Origin: a virus
Length of the DNA: 64,000 nt
Strand: one strand, 5' to 3'
IMG/VR virus record: IMGVR_UViG_3300032046_006283
Coordinates: 1-64,000 of that record
Numbering within the stretch: the first letter of the stretch is position 1; each line of letters opens with the position of its first letter. Position numbers and translations under genes: made by a program. Of this stretch, positions 42,569-51,009 are shown in pieces. Below the pieces are notes generated by a model. The model worked only from the letters and a program-made list of their open reading frames with translations, did no database searches and had not been told where the DNA came from.

Positions 42569-43708
42569 TTATTCCTCCACTATTTTATTTATAACACTTT
42601 CGGATATTGGTTGTTCACAAATAGGACATATTTTTAAATTTTCTAAAAATAATTTTAATTCATTAGCTTTTGTTTTAACGCTTTTATCTAATTTCTCAAT
42701 ATCAGTTTCACATTTTGTTATCTCGTTAAAAACCTCTAATTGGTTTTCTAAATCAAAAGCTTTTTCTAAAAGTTTTAAATTAATCTCAATAGGTTCAAAA
42801 CTAATTTCTTGGTCAACTAAAGTTTTTAAACGTTTTACTTCCTCTTGCAATATTTTTTCTTCAGCATTAACATTATTAAAACTAACACTCAAATTATTTA
42901 TTTTCTGAAACAAAACAAAAGCTTTCTCAACATTTTCAAGAGAAATAGTATCAACTATTTTTAATTTTTCATAGTCCTCTTTTGTTTTCTTACCTTGCTT
43001 TACTACCTCTTTTAAATCAAGTTCTAAAGCTTGCAATTTTTCTAACAACAAAATATTTTTATCAACTTTCTCTAATCTTTGTTTTAGATCTTGTAATTCT
43101 TCTTCACACTTTTGAATATCAATAAATTCAGATATTTCTTTTTCTAAATTTTCAGCTACTTCAGTATTACCCTTAATTTCTGTAGACAATTGTCTTATAT
43201 GCTTATTTACTTGAATAATAGCACGATCTAAAATATCTACTCCAGAAAGCATTCCTAATACTTTAGCTTTTAAAGATGGAGGAGAATTCAATAAAAAGGG
43301 ACCATCAAGTTGGTCTGCAAAGTTCAAGTCTAATCGAATAGTTTCAAAATCAATTTCAGGTATTTTAAATACTTGAGTAATTTCAACAGGTATTTCTCTA
43401 CCAAATTTTCCAAAAGTTGAATTGTTTAAAATATATTCATTTGTCTTAGTTTCTCCTTTTGAAACAATTACTCTGCGTCCAATTTCATTATCATCATCTG
43501 TTACAACACTAATAACACATTCATTTTCATCTACATTTACAAAATTATTCCCGTCAGGAGTGTTTCTTATTATCTTCTTTAAAGCCCTTAGAATAGATGA
43601 CTTTCCTGTGTTTGTAGGACCTACAATAATATTTAGTCCCCCCACGAATTCCAAAACTGTATTTTTATGAGATTGAAAATTTTTAATTTTTAATTTTTTT
43701 ATTTGCAT
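42569..43708 (-). CDS. sbcC: Rad50/SbcC-like ATPase, N-terminal lobe ending at the zinc hook
   Basis: A 379-residue protein with Walker A GPTNTGKSS (30-38), the N-terminal ATPase lobe, a long descending coiled coil (about 160-350) and a C-terminal zinc-hook motif CPICEQP (C361, C364). It stops 15 residues after the hook, exactly where a Rad50/SbcC protein would turn back into the ascending arm. The rest of the molecule (signature and Walker B) is in the separate ORF at 37841. An intact SbcC would need both products. Confidence 0.88.
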   Translation of the reverse strand: MQIKKLKIKNFQSHKNTVLEFVGGLNIIVGPTNTGKSSILRALKKIIRNTPDGNNFVNVDENECVISVVTDDDNEIGRRVIVSKGETKTNEYILNNSTFGKFGREIPVEITQVFKIPEIDFETIRLDLNFADQLDGPFLLNSPPSLKAKVLGMLSGVDILDRAIIQVNKHIRQLSTEIKGNTEVAENLEKEISEFIDIQKCEEELQDLKQRLEKVDKNILLLEKLQALELDLKEVVKQGKKTKEDYEKLKIVDTISLENVEKAFVLFQKINNLSVSFNNVNAEEKILQEEVKRLKTLVDQEISFEPIEINLKLLEKAFDLENQLEVFNEITKCETDIEKLDKSVKTKANELKLFLENLKICPICEQPISESVINKIVEE

Positions 43709-43973
43709 TTTTGTTTTTCTTTTTCGGTAGTTCTATATTTACAAATGAATACATCTTACCATCTACAACGTGCATACTTAATGTAATAGTATAATTTCTA
43801 TAACCATTATTATACAAAAGATCATGCAACCGTTTCATTTCACCATTTAAAAGAAGATCACATTGAATATACATTTCATGACCACATGAACTACAAGTAT
43901 TAAAACCATTATCGCGTAATAATTTAACTATCGATCTAATTGGTTTTTCTATATATTCATCATACCAATTCAT
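43683..43973 (-). CDS. Unknown protein (96 aa) with CxxCGH motif
   Basis: The ATG at 43973 after a GGAG is preferred to 43994, giving 96 residues. It contains CSSCGHEMY, possibly a single metal site, followed by beta strands and a very basic Lys/Asn tail. It overlaps the SbcC gene by 26 bases. Confidence 0.55.
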   Translation of the reverse strand: MNWYDEYIEKPIRSIVKLLRDNGFNTCSSCGHEMYIQCDLLLNGEMKRLHDLLYNNGYRNYTITLSMHVVDGKMYSFVNIELPKKKNKNANKKIKN

Positions 43974-43986
43974 TATTTTTATTCTC

Positions 43987-44205
43987 CTAACCAAGCTTCT
44001 GTATTAAACGTTCAATTTTACTTTCTTCTTGAAATAATTTCTTTTTAATTTTTTCAAGCTCTTTAATTTTATTCTTCTTTTCCTTAATAGTATTCTCTAA
44101 TTTTTGAGTCATCTTCAACATCTCAGATATCAAAATTTCTCTTTCTTTTTCTAACCTTCTCACGTTAGCTTCTAAATTCTCTAATTTACTTGGAAACAAT
44201 GACAT
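43987..44205 (-). CDS. Coiled-coil protein (72 aa)
   Basis: The start at 44205 follows AGGAGG and is inside a frame open to 44268. The product is one charged coiled coil (EKEREILISEMLKMTQKLEN in the middle). It lies just upstream of the SbcC N-lobe region and might be a structural partner. Function unknown. Confidence 0.5.
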   Translation of the reverse strand: MSLFPSKLENLEANVRRLEKEREILISEMLKMTQKLENTIKEKKNKIKELEKIKKKLFQEESKIERLIQKLG

Positions 44206-44206
44206 T

Positions 44207-45148
44207 CTATTTTCCTCCTTTAATTTTTTTCTTCGGTGGTTTGCAAAACCACGGCATTGCTCTATCATAAGTAAAAAATGGAACTATTGCTCCAACAGGA
44301 TATTTTTTAGCATATCTTTTACAAACTTCATAATAATCAGATAAAGGTATTCCAAGCCATTTACCTTCGTTCCACAGTTCATTCAATTTTGTACCTTTCG
44401 CAGGGCGACAATACATTGCATGCACTTGAATAACATTTGGTAAAGATAAAGAAAGTTTAATAGACTCTTCAAATTCTTTTTTCGCAGTTTCATTATCAGA
44501 AACATAAGGCTTTGCTAATATATAAATAACATATTTAAAATTATCATTTTTACTTACTACTTCTTTAACCTTTTCAAAATTGAATCCTTTATTAATTTCT
44601 TTGCTCCTATTTGGAAATACCGTCTCTAATCCTATACAAACTTCCATTTCAATTTCTGGTTTTTCATCCGGAATAAATTCTGGACGTGATTCTACTCTTA
44701 GTTTCTCTACTCCATTTTGTTTTAAATACTTAACAATATCTTTCCAAGAAACTTGTAATTGTTCAAAATCAAAAAATGATCCAGAGTTAAAAATTTTAAA
44801 CCAAGGAGGAAAACCTCCATATTTTATTTTATAATCATCTAATTGTTCCCAAACATTTAATGCTGTAGTAGTTAAATCAGTACCTTTTTCAAAACCACAA
44901 AAACAACATTTTCGCCAACTGCAAGGTCTTACAGTTAAACAAATTGTTTGTATATCTGTCCAAACTGGCTTTATATATTTAGACACCTTTTGAACTTTCA
45001 ACACTTCAACTTTATCTGTTTCATGCCCTGCTTTTTTCAATCCTTCCATGAGTACTTCTGTTACGTGAATTTCATCTATTGCTTCTAATCTAATCCACGC
45101 AAGATTCCCTTTATAATTAATATTCACAGCAAACATAGACATAACCAT
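44207..45148 (-). CDS. Radical SAM enzyme of the archaeosine-synthase (RaSEA/TIGR01210) type
   Basis: A 313-residue radical SAM protein. The cluster motif is C76-SWRK-C81-x-x-C84. Family-specific segments are NSGSFFDFEQL, RVESRPEF, CIGLETVFPNR, INKGFNFEKV and ILAKPYVSDNET, which match the RaSEA/TIGR01210 pattern closely. In archaea this enzyme cleaves the lysine adduct made by ArcS on preQ0 in tRNA to give archaeosine. Here it is encoded next to an ArcS-core (DUF5591) gene and with preQ0 genes and a DpdA-like gene in the window, so a role in converting preQ0 in DNA to deoxyarchaeosine is a strong inference. It has a predicted promoter of its own. Confidence 0.85.
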   Translation of the reverse strand: MVMSMFAVNINYKGNLAWIRLEAIDEIHVTEVLMEGLKKAGHETDKVEVLKVQKVSKYIKPVWTDIQTICLTVRPCSWRKCCFCGFEKGTDLTTTALNVWEQLDDYKIKYGGFPPWFKIFNSGSFFDFEQLQVSWKDIVKYLKQNGVEKLRVESRPEFIPDEKPEIEMEVCIGLETVFPNRSKEINKGFNFEKVKEVVSKNDNFKYVIYILAKPYVSDNETAKKEFEESIKLSLSLPNVIQVHAMYCRPAKGTKLNELWNEGKWLGIPLSDYYEVCKRYAKKYPVGAIVPFFTYDRAMPWFCKPPKKKIKGGK

Positions 45149-45204
45149 ATTTCCTCCTTATTAACTCAATGAATATAAAACTGATATATTTCATCTTCCT
45201 CTAT

Positions 45205-45216
45205 ATTATACACAAA
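45205..45216 (-). promoter_or_regulatory. Predicted promoter of the RaSEA-type gene
   Basis: Minus-strand TTTGTGTATAAT (-10 TATAAT at 45205-45210), about 55 bases ahead of the gene. It is identical over 12 bases to the box before the 188-residue gene at 52380. Confidence 0.5.
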
Positions 45217-45218
45217 CT

Positions 45219-46022
45219 TTATATTATATCTTTTGTTTTTTCAGCTTCAGTTAATATATCTATATCACACAATTTAATAATTTCAAGAAAAGGTACATAT
45301 CTATGAAAATTTCTAAACACTTCATATTTATTAATTGAAAAATATTGTTTGCATCGTAAATACACTTGCCACAAATCTGGATAACTATTTGTATAAGATA
45401 AAACAAAAGGATCATTCCAAAATTCTTCTGGAACAACTCCTATTGTAGTTATTACTACTTTATGATAATCTTCTAAAGGATATGGAAAAATATTATTCAC
45501 TACACTTCCATAAATTTCTTGATGTGTTTTAGAAACATTATAAGGTCTCTTAGCAGAACAAGGTAATAACAAGCACTTCTTTTTATCAGTTTTAAAATTG
45601 CACATTTTATCTAACAATTCACGAACATAAGACCTATTATAAGAATGGAAACTTGACATTACAGTTTTATTTGTTAATTTATCTTTAGTAATACCGCTTA
45701 AATCCGCTTGCATTAAAATATCAGAACATATAGGTGTAAATGACGCAAACATTTCTATTAAATCTCTTAGACAATTATTTTCTTGTGCTCGTTTTATCCA
45801 TTCCAAAATCTCTTCAATAGAATAAATTGTCCACAATCCATAATCAATGTCTTTCCTGATAGTTTCTCTTTCAACATCATGGCCAAAATAAATTAAAAAT
45901 GGCACTTGACTTAATGGTGCATTTTTTATTAACCATCTTTCTTTACGCCCGCGCGAAGCAAAAGAGCGTAAAGCAGTTCCATTATAGGTAAATGGATACT
46001 TTTTAAAATCTACTATATTCAT
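45219..46022 (-). CDS. ArcS-core (DUF5591) protein
   Basis: A 267-residue protein. The DUF5591 core lies at about 148-230: LLPCSAKRPYNVSKTH (152-167), then TIGVVPEEFW. These match the ArcS active-site region that transfers lysine to preQ0 in archaeal tRNA. Archaeal ArcS also has TGT-like and PUA domains; those are missing, and the first 145 residues here are unrecognised. Its place directly upstream of the RaSEA-type gene matches the two-step archaeosine pathway. Acting on DNA instead of tRNA is inferred from the phage context. Confidence 0.82.
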   Translation of the reverse strand: MNIVDFKKYPFTYNGTALRSFASRGRKERWLIKNAPLSQVPFLIYFGHDVERETIRKDIDYGLWTIYSIEEILEWIKRAQENNCLRDLIEMFASFTPICSDILMQADLSGITKDKLTNKTVMSSFHSYNRSYVRELLDKMCNFKTDKKKCLLLPCSAKRPYNVSKTHQEIYGSVVNNIFPYPLEDYHKVVITTIGVVPEEFWNDPFVLSYTNSYPDLWQVYLRCKQYFSINKYEVFRNFHRYVPFLEIIKLCDIDILTEAEKTKDII

Positions 46023-46163
46023 TAGATTCCTTTAAATTATAAAGGGAGATGTAGGAGTAGGACGATATATTAATTATTTCAATATTAATTATTTCAATTA
46101 CTTTTTTATTAATTCTTTCATCAATTTTTCCAAACATCTCCCTCTCAAATAAAAACCTTAAAG
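46023..46163. other. Non-coding gap with inverted and direct repeats
   Basis: The 141 bases between the DUF5591 gene and the SSB-like gene hold a perfect 10-bp inverted repeat, AGGGAGATGT at 46043-46052 and ACATCTCCCT at 46134-46143, and a tandem direct repeat of ATTAATTATTTCAAT. A 44-codon ORF (46003-46137) crosses the gap but its start sits directly on the ribosome site, so I do not call it. Function unknown. Confidence 0.4.
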
Positions 46164-46646
46164 TTAAAAGTCAATATCATCATCCACAGCCTTAGGCTTT
46201 ACTTTCGGCTTCTCTTCTTTCTTTTCCTCTTTCTTTGGTTCTGCAGTTTGTGTAGCTTTCTTTAAAGCAGATAACTCTTCTGCCTTTAAAGCTCTGCACT
46301 TTACAACGTTACAATAAGTCTGTGTTTTTCCTTCTTTCTCTTCAACCAAAATACGACATACCTTTCCAACAAGAGAATCAAAAGTAAACGTAGCACCTAT
46401 TTCTAATTCAAAAGAAGAATCTAAAGCCTTAATCCAAGTTGACGTCTTATTATCTGGAGTCACCTTTTTACTGGTAATACCAGTAACTTTCTTACCTTCA
46501 TTATCAGGATCATTTAAGACTTCAAAAGTAAATTGCACAAGAGGACTAAATTGTCCTTCTTTCTCATTTACATCAAATAACTTCGCAGTAAAAGATCCTT
46601 CGGTTTCCAAATAATCATTCTTCTCAACTTCCCCTTTAATCACCAC
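46164..46646 (-). CDS. ssb: Single-stranded DNA-binding-like protein with acidic tail
   Basis: A 160-residue OB-fold-type protein: SFTAKLFDVNEKEG, then SPLVQFTFEVL, LVGKVCRILVEE and YCNVVKCR. After a Lys/Glu linker it ends DDDIDF, the acidic tail that SSB-type proteins use to recruit partners. It lies with RecA and two unknown genes, so it probably coats ssDNA during replication and recombination. Confidence 0.7.
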   Translation of the reverse strand: MVIKGEVEKNDYLETEGSFTAKLFDVNEKEGQFSPLVQFTFEVLNDPDNEGKKVTGITSKKVTPDNKTSTWIKALDSSFELEIGATFTFDSLVGKVCRILVEEKEGKTQTYCNVVKCRALKAEELSALKKATQTAEPKKEEKKEEKPKVKPKAVDDDIDF

Positions 46647-46681
46647 TATTGTTCACCTCCTTAATTTTTTAATTTTATAGT

Positions 46682-47263
46682 TTAAAAATTATCATCATAT
46701 TTTTTGCCAATTACTTTTCGTTGAATTTCTCCTATCTCTATTTGTGTTTGTATTACTGTTAATTGTCTTGATATGTTTTTATCTGTTTTTTCAAATCCTT
46801 TCAACTTTTCACGGCAAATTTCAGTATGCGCTTTCGCATCATTTAATGCTTTTTCAGCAAAAAACTTTAACTTTCCAATATCTTCAATTTTTTCTTCTGC
46901 AGCTGCTTGTCTTAAATTTTGATTTGAAAGAGCAGCTACATCTTCAGATCTGAGTTGAATTCTTAGATATTTCTCATAAAACATTTTTGTATCATTAAAT
47001 AAAGAATTAAACTTATTTTCATTTGCAATTGCATTCATTACAATAGTAACAATACGCTCCATATAACTATTAATTGCAGCTATTTTCGCATTCAATTTAT
47101 CTAAACCAACAGAACTAGGGTCTGGGTCTAATGCAATAATATAATTATCTAATTCTTTTTCTATTTCAGAATAATCTAAAGGTTCTGTATTCTCAAATTT
47201 CTCTTGTAATGTTTCTAATTTTGCAAACCAAGGAATATTTTCAACCTTACTTTGAATTGCCAT
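46682..47263 (-). CDS. Unknown helical protein (193 aa) in the RecA/SSB cluster
   Basis: Almost entirely helical with an Ala-rich middle and a C terminus ending KKYDDNF, an acidic-hydrophobic tail reminiscent of SSB-partner tails. It overlaps the next gene by 17 bases. A role in recombination is suggested only by position. Confidence 0.5.
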   Translation of the reverse strand: MAIQSKVENIPWFAKLETLQEKFENTEPLDYSEIEKELDNYIIALDPDPSSVGLDKLNAKIAAINSYMERIVTIVMNAIANENKFNSLFNDTKMFYEKYLRIQLRSEDVAALSNQNLRQAAAEEKIEDIGKLKFFAEKALNDAKAHTEICREKLKGFEKTDKNISRQLTVIQTQIEIGEIQRKVIGKKYDDNF

Positions 47264-47531
47264 CTGTTTTCTCCAATATTTTTTTCAAAGATAAATCTAA
47301 TTCTTTATCTTTTTCTCTGGTCATTTTTATATCTATATTAACAAGAGCCTTCACAGCTTGAAACATTTGATTATTAATTTCTTTTAACTTTTCTTTATCT
47401 TCCAGTTTATCTAAATCTAATTCAATTTCTGCTTCTAAAATTGTAGGAAGAAAATCCCAAAAACTATAACTTAAAGAACTCGCAATTTTTCTTCCATATC
47501 CTTTTGTTATTTTAATAATTTTTAAAGCCAT
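47247..47531 (-). CDS. Small helical protein (94 aa) in the RecA/SSB cluster
   Basis: ATG at 47531, overlapping the recA stop, is preferred to 47567 inside recA. The product has a short hydrophobic/basic N terminus and a charged C-terminal helix. No family recognised. Confidence 0.5.
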   Translation of the reverse strand: MALKIIKITKGYGRKIASSLSYSFWDFLPTILEAEIELDLDKLEDKEKLKEINNQMFQAVKALVNIDIKMTREKDKELDLSLKKILEKTDGNSK

Positions 47532-47532
47532 C

Positions 47533-48561
47533 TTAAAAATCCTCCTCTTTATTTTCTTGAATATCACTATTTCTCTTTTCCCAAATCTTAGTATAAACTA
47601 AATCATATGTTACAGGATCTTTTAACAAAGACATAAATCCATCTTTACCATTTGCAGTAACTCTGTCATCATCAATAAGAGTATATTTAGGTCCTGACTT
47701 ACGAATTACATTCCTACGTAATCCTTCTTCTAAAAGTAAAAGTTCAAAATTAACACCTTTTTCATAAAGAACAGGAAATTCACCTCTTCTTCTTGGAGGA
47801 GCTAACTTATTTTTTACAACACAAACATCAATACTATGGCCCAAAAGAATGTCTCCTTTTTTAACATCTGACTTCATTACTTTCTTTACTTTATATCTTT
47901 GAGAAGCATAAAACTTTAAAGCTCTACCTCCAGGAGTCTTTTCAGGGTCGCCCCACATAACTCCAACTGCATCTCTTACTTGATTAACAAAAACTAAACA
48001 AGTTTCTGTTTTATTCAATTCAGGTGCAATTTTTCGTAACCCTTTACCCATTATACGTGCAAGAAGTGCCATTTGTTGATCTTCCATAGCACCTTCTATT
48101 TCTGCTTGAGGTACTAATCCAACAACAGAATCAATAACTACATATGCAAATATATTACTTTGAACAAATTCTAAAGCCATATCAAAAGCTTCTTCAGCAC
48201 TTACTTGACCTACTGCTTCGATCATATTTGTATCTATTCCATAAATTTCCATCCACTCTTTTGGAGTGCCATACTCTAAATCAAAATAGACAGAAGGTTT
48301 ATTATACTTCTTTTGTGCATTGCCCATTGCTTGAAGTGTTAACAAACTTTTACCACTGCTTTCTGGACCAAAAATTTCTATCATATTACCTTGAGGAAAA
48401 CCTCCTATACCTGAAGCAATATCAACAGTAATAATACCAGTTGAATAAGCATTCTTAGAAACTTTATCTAAATTTATTATTTTGTCTTTATATTTATTCT
48501 CCATGTATTTCTTAAACACTTTTGGATCTTTTGGAACTTCACCTTTACTACTTTTAGTCAT
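47533..48561 (-). CDS. recA: RecA recombinase
   Basis: A 342-residue RecA with Walker A GPESSGKS (65-72), Walker B ending VVIDSV and the L2-type region VNQVRDAVGVMWGDPEKTPG. The C terminus is acidic (KEEDF). It forms the strand-exchange filament with help from the SSB-like protein encoded downstream. It overlaps the DUF2283 gene upstream by 4 bases. Confidence 0.94.
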   Translation of the reverse strand: MTKSSKGEVPKDPKVFKKYMENKYKDKIINLDKVSKNAYSTGIITVDIASGIGGFPQGNMIEIFGPESSGKSLLTLQAMGNAQKKYNKPSVYFDLEYGTPKEWMEIYGIDTNMIEAVGQVSAEEAFDMALEFVQSNIFAYVVIDSVVGLVPQAEIEGAMEDQQMALLARIMGKGLRKIAPELNKTETCLVFVNQVRDAVGVMWGDPEKTPGGRALKFYASQRYKVKKVMKSDVKKGDILLGHSIDVCVVKNKLAPPRRRGEFPVLYEKGVNFELLLLEEGLRRNVIRKSGPKYTLIDDDRVTANGKDGFMSLLKDPVTYDLVYTKIWEKRNSDIQENKEEDF

Positions 48562-48770
48562 TCTTTATCTCCTTTCTTTATCTCTAAATCGAAAGATGTT
48601 TCATACATAGAGAAATTCACAATAGTGTAACCAACTATTTCTCCAGTATCCATATCCCTTCTTTGCACTGCTCCAGATTTATGATCATAACCAATAGCTG
48701 ATTTGGGTTTATCGAAAGCAATATAAAGAACATCTGAATCCTTATCATAGTCTAAGTGTAATATCTTCAT
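48558..48770 (-). CDS. DUF2283-family protein
   Basis: A 70-residue protein of the DUF2283 type: MKILHLDYDKDSDVLYIAF at the N terminus and the later DMDTGEIVGYTIVNFS. The family's molecular role is unknown; it is common in bacteria and often stands beside toxin-antitoxin or DNA genes. Confidence 0.75.
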   Translation of the reverse strand: MKILHLDYDKDSDVLYIAFDKPKSAIGYDHKSGAVQRRDMDTGEIVGYTIVNFSMYETSFDLEIKKGDKE

Positions 48771-48773
48771 CTT

Positions 48774-49178
48774 TTACTCCTTTTCTTCTTTCCACCTTTT
48801 TGCAAAATTTTTAATTGTATCTAATCCATAAAATCTCATGGATTTGTAAATTAACAATGGTGTTCGTTCTTCGGCAATTGGCCCGCAAAGCACACAGTTA
48901 ACTCCGGACTTAAATAATTCTAAAACTGCTTCTTTATCTTCTTCACTTGTATTAAAGAATATCCTTGGAACATCTTCTTCCTTCTTCCTCTTAAATAAAA
49001 TCTTAGGAAATTTCATTTTTGAAATACCTCCAGGCATTGTTCTATTATCAACATCTAAATCTACTACAATACCTCCGCATACTGAACACCATCTAACAAC
49101 AGTTGAACAACCTACACCATTTTCTAATGTTTCATAAATTATTTCTAACTCATGATCTTTTCCATCAATACATGGCAT
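48774..49178 (-). CDS. Unknown protein (134 aa) with Cys pairs
   Basis: Contains WCSVCGG in the first half and NCVLCGP in the second, so a zinc site is possible. Three bases separate it from the DUF2283 gene, and 15 from the DpdA-like gene. No family recognised. Confidence 0.5.
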   Translation of the reverse strand: MPCIDGKDHELEIIYETLENGVGCSTVVRWCSVCGGIVVDLDVDNRTMPGGISKMKFPKILFKRKKEEDVPRIFFNTSEEDKEAVLELFKSGVNCVLCGPIAEERTPLLIYKSMRFYGLDTIKNFAKRWKEEKE

Positions 49179-49193
49179 ACTTTTTCTCCTTCT

Positions 49194-50003
49194 TTAACTT
49201 TCACTATTATATTTTTCCATCGTCTCTATATTCTTTAATACAAGTTTTTCAACACTTTCCGAAACAGTTTTAATACCAAAATAATCATCAGGCCTTTTCG
49301 GAGCTTCAAAATATAAATCGTGTGTTTCTTTAATATCAATATCATTCAAAGCACATATAAACGCTTTTGAAGAATCAGCACTTCTAATAAATTCAAAACG
49401 TTTCAAATACTTAATCTCAATAGGATGTCCTCCTATACCAAGACAATGAAATTGTTTATTATATTTTGAGAAATTAAAATGTTTATTCAAATAACTTATA
49501 ACTGCAATCCTTAATAAACTTTTAGGAATACCCCACGCTCGAAATGCTTCATTTATAGCACCATATGAAAAACCTATAGTATCTACTTCATTCATTTGTA
49601 ATAACTCTAAAAAACATTTTTCATACTCATCAATAGTTTTTCCTTGAGGAACTGCCATTAAACTTAATGACTGAATAATTGATGATGTGTTATTTGATAA
49701 TTCATTCAGAGCTTCTTTCACACGTTGAATAGTTATTGCACCATCAAGATAACAATCTGGTAAAACTAATTCTTTAGCCCAAACCAATTCAGTTGCTTTA
49801 ATAACATCATCTAAAGGAAAAGCATTACCATATTCAAAAGCACCATTATCCATTATAATAAAATCATTTCTGAAACTTTTTTCTCGATACACCTCTTCAT
49901 ACTGCTTGTTTTTCAAAACTTCAGGTGCAATTAAAAGATGTATAGTAGAATTTTGAGTACACATTCTTACATAATTTACAGGAACAATATGACAAATCTT
50001 CAT
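49194..50003 (-). CDS. dpdA: DpdA-like DNA transglycosylase (TGT superfamily)
   Basis: The ATG at 50003 follows AAGGAG, giving 269 residues; the frame opens upstream at 50054 inside the kinase gene. TGT-fold motifs are FIIMDNGAFEYG (catalytic-type D52), VLPDCYLDG (D83), MAVPQGKT, IGFSYG and CLGIGGHPIE. DpdA enzymes of bacteria and phages swap guanine in DNA for a 7-deazaguanine (preQ0 or derivative). No PUA or tRNA-binding extension is present. With FolE2, QueC, QueE, an ArcS-core protein and a RaSEA-type protein in the same window, insertion of preQ0 into phage DNA is the likely role. Confidence 0.8.
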   Translation of the reverse strand: MKICHIVPVNYVRMCTQNSTIHLLIAPEVLKNKQYEEVYREKSFRNDFIIMDNGAFEYGNAFPLDDVIKATELVWAKELVLPDCYLDGAITIQRVKEALNELSNNTSSIIQSLSLMAVPQGKTIDEYEKCFLELLQMNEVDTIGFSYGAINEAFRAWGIPKSLLRIAVISYLNKHFNFSKYNKQFHCLGIGGHPIEIKYLKRFEFIRSADSSKAFICALNDIDIKETHDLYFEAPKRPDDYFGIKTVSESVEKLVLKNIETMEKYNSES

Positions 50004-50004
50004 T

Positions 50005-50541
50005 TTAAAACTCCTTGCAAATAATATCTTCAATATGTTTAACTCTTTCTTCAACAGAGCCTCTTATTATAAAGTAATTAGGATACAATGAATAAAAAGT
50101 CTCTAATAATTTTTGTATCTCACTATCAATAGTTTTTTGATACTCAATATCTTCAGCTCTAACACCATCCCTAACTAATGGAAATTCTATTGGAAGGTAA
50201 AAAACAAAATCTGCAAAATGTTGTGCTTCTAATTGACACAATGCAAATAATAATCTCAATACATAATCAGGTAATTTATTATTTACTGCATAAGCAGTTT
50301 GCCGTATTATAGAACTTACAGAAATAAAATCTTGTTTTGTATTTGTATTTAATTGATTCAAATACCTTCTAATTGTTGTTAACTGACTTTCTATGTCATT
50401 AGTTTTATTTATTTGAAATCCTTCTTGCTGTGCATTACGATGAATACCATCAATAAGGTGTAAAGAAGGATGTCTCTTTTGAATTTCCTTTGCTAAAACT
50501 GATTTACCTGTTCCTTGAGCACCTACTAATAAAATTTTCAT
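50005..50541 (-). CDS. P-loop kinase-like ATPase (AAA_28/NadR-type)
   Basis: A 178-residue protein with GAQGTGKS (7-14) and FADFVFYLP as a Walker-B-like region. The family includes nucleotide and nicotinamide-riboside kinases. In a block with NDK and dUTPase a nucleotide kinase is the likely role. The downstream DpdA-like start overlaps its stop. Confidence 0.7.
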   Translation of the reverse strand: MKILLVGAQGTGKSVLAKEIQKRHPSLHLIDGIHRNAQQEGFQINKTNDIESQLTTIRRYLNQLNTNTKQDFISVSSIIRQTAYAVNNKLPDYVLRLLFALCQLEAQHFADFVFYLPIEFPLVRDGVRAEDIEYQKTIDSEIQKLLETFYSLYPNYFIIRGSVEERVKHIEDIICKEF

Positions 50542-50553
50542 ATTTTTTCCTTC

Positions 50554-50997
50554 TTAAACAATTCCTATAATATTTGGAAATAATATCATTAACTCTCTTA
50601 AAAAAGAGTCTTGAGAATCAGAAATATGAATAGCATTAGCTGGTAATTTTGAACCAAATAATTGTCTAATTGTTCCTTCTTCTGCTTTTTCTGGATCAGT
50701 ATCACCCGCAAGTCTTCTTAAATTAGAAATGAATTGAGAATATGAAATACCCGAAGTATCTTCAACAACTAAAACTAAAACAGGATCAGAACTCATATAT
50801 CTAACATTACGTTCAAAAAAATCTTTTCCTTTATGTTCTTGATAAAACTCACAAGCCCTTTCATAACTTAATAGCATTGTTTGTGCAATTGTAATACGAC
50901 TTTTTCCTAACCATTCTATTATTGCAATTATTCTTCCAACATTACCTTCTTTAACTGCATCTGGTTTAATAATACATAAACATAAACATTTAGACAT
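50554..50997 (-). CDS. ndk: Nucleoside diphosphate kinase
   Basis: A 147-residue NDK that makes NTPs and dNTPs through a phospho-His. Family motifs are CIIKPDAVKEG (residues 8-18), the central GKDFFE and the active-site NAIHISDS. GTIRQLFG precedes it. Full length for the family. It would keep triphosphate pools high for phage replication. Confidence 0.9.
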   Translation of the reverse strand: MSKCLCLCIIKPDAVKEGNVGRIIAIIEWLGKSRITIAQTMLLSYERACEFYQEHKGKDFFERNVRYMSSDPVLVLVVEDTSGISYSQFISNLRRLAGDTDPEKAEEGTIRQLFGSKLPANAIHISDSQDSFLRELMILFPNIIGIV

Positions 50998-51009
50998 TTT
51001 TATTTCTCC

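Noticed and set aside
46003-46137. 44-codon ORF in the gap before the DUF5591 gene
   Set aside because: Its ATG directly abuts the purine-rich site, leaving no spacing, and most of it is the AT direct repeat.
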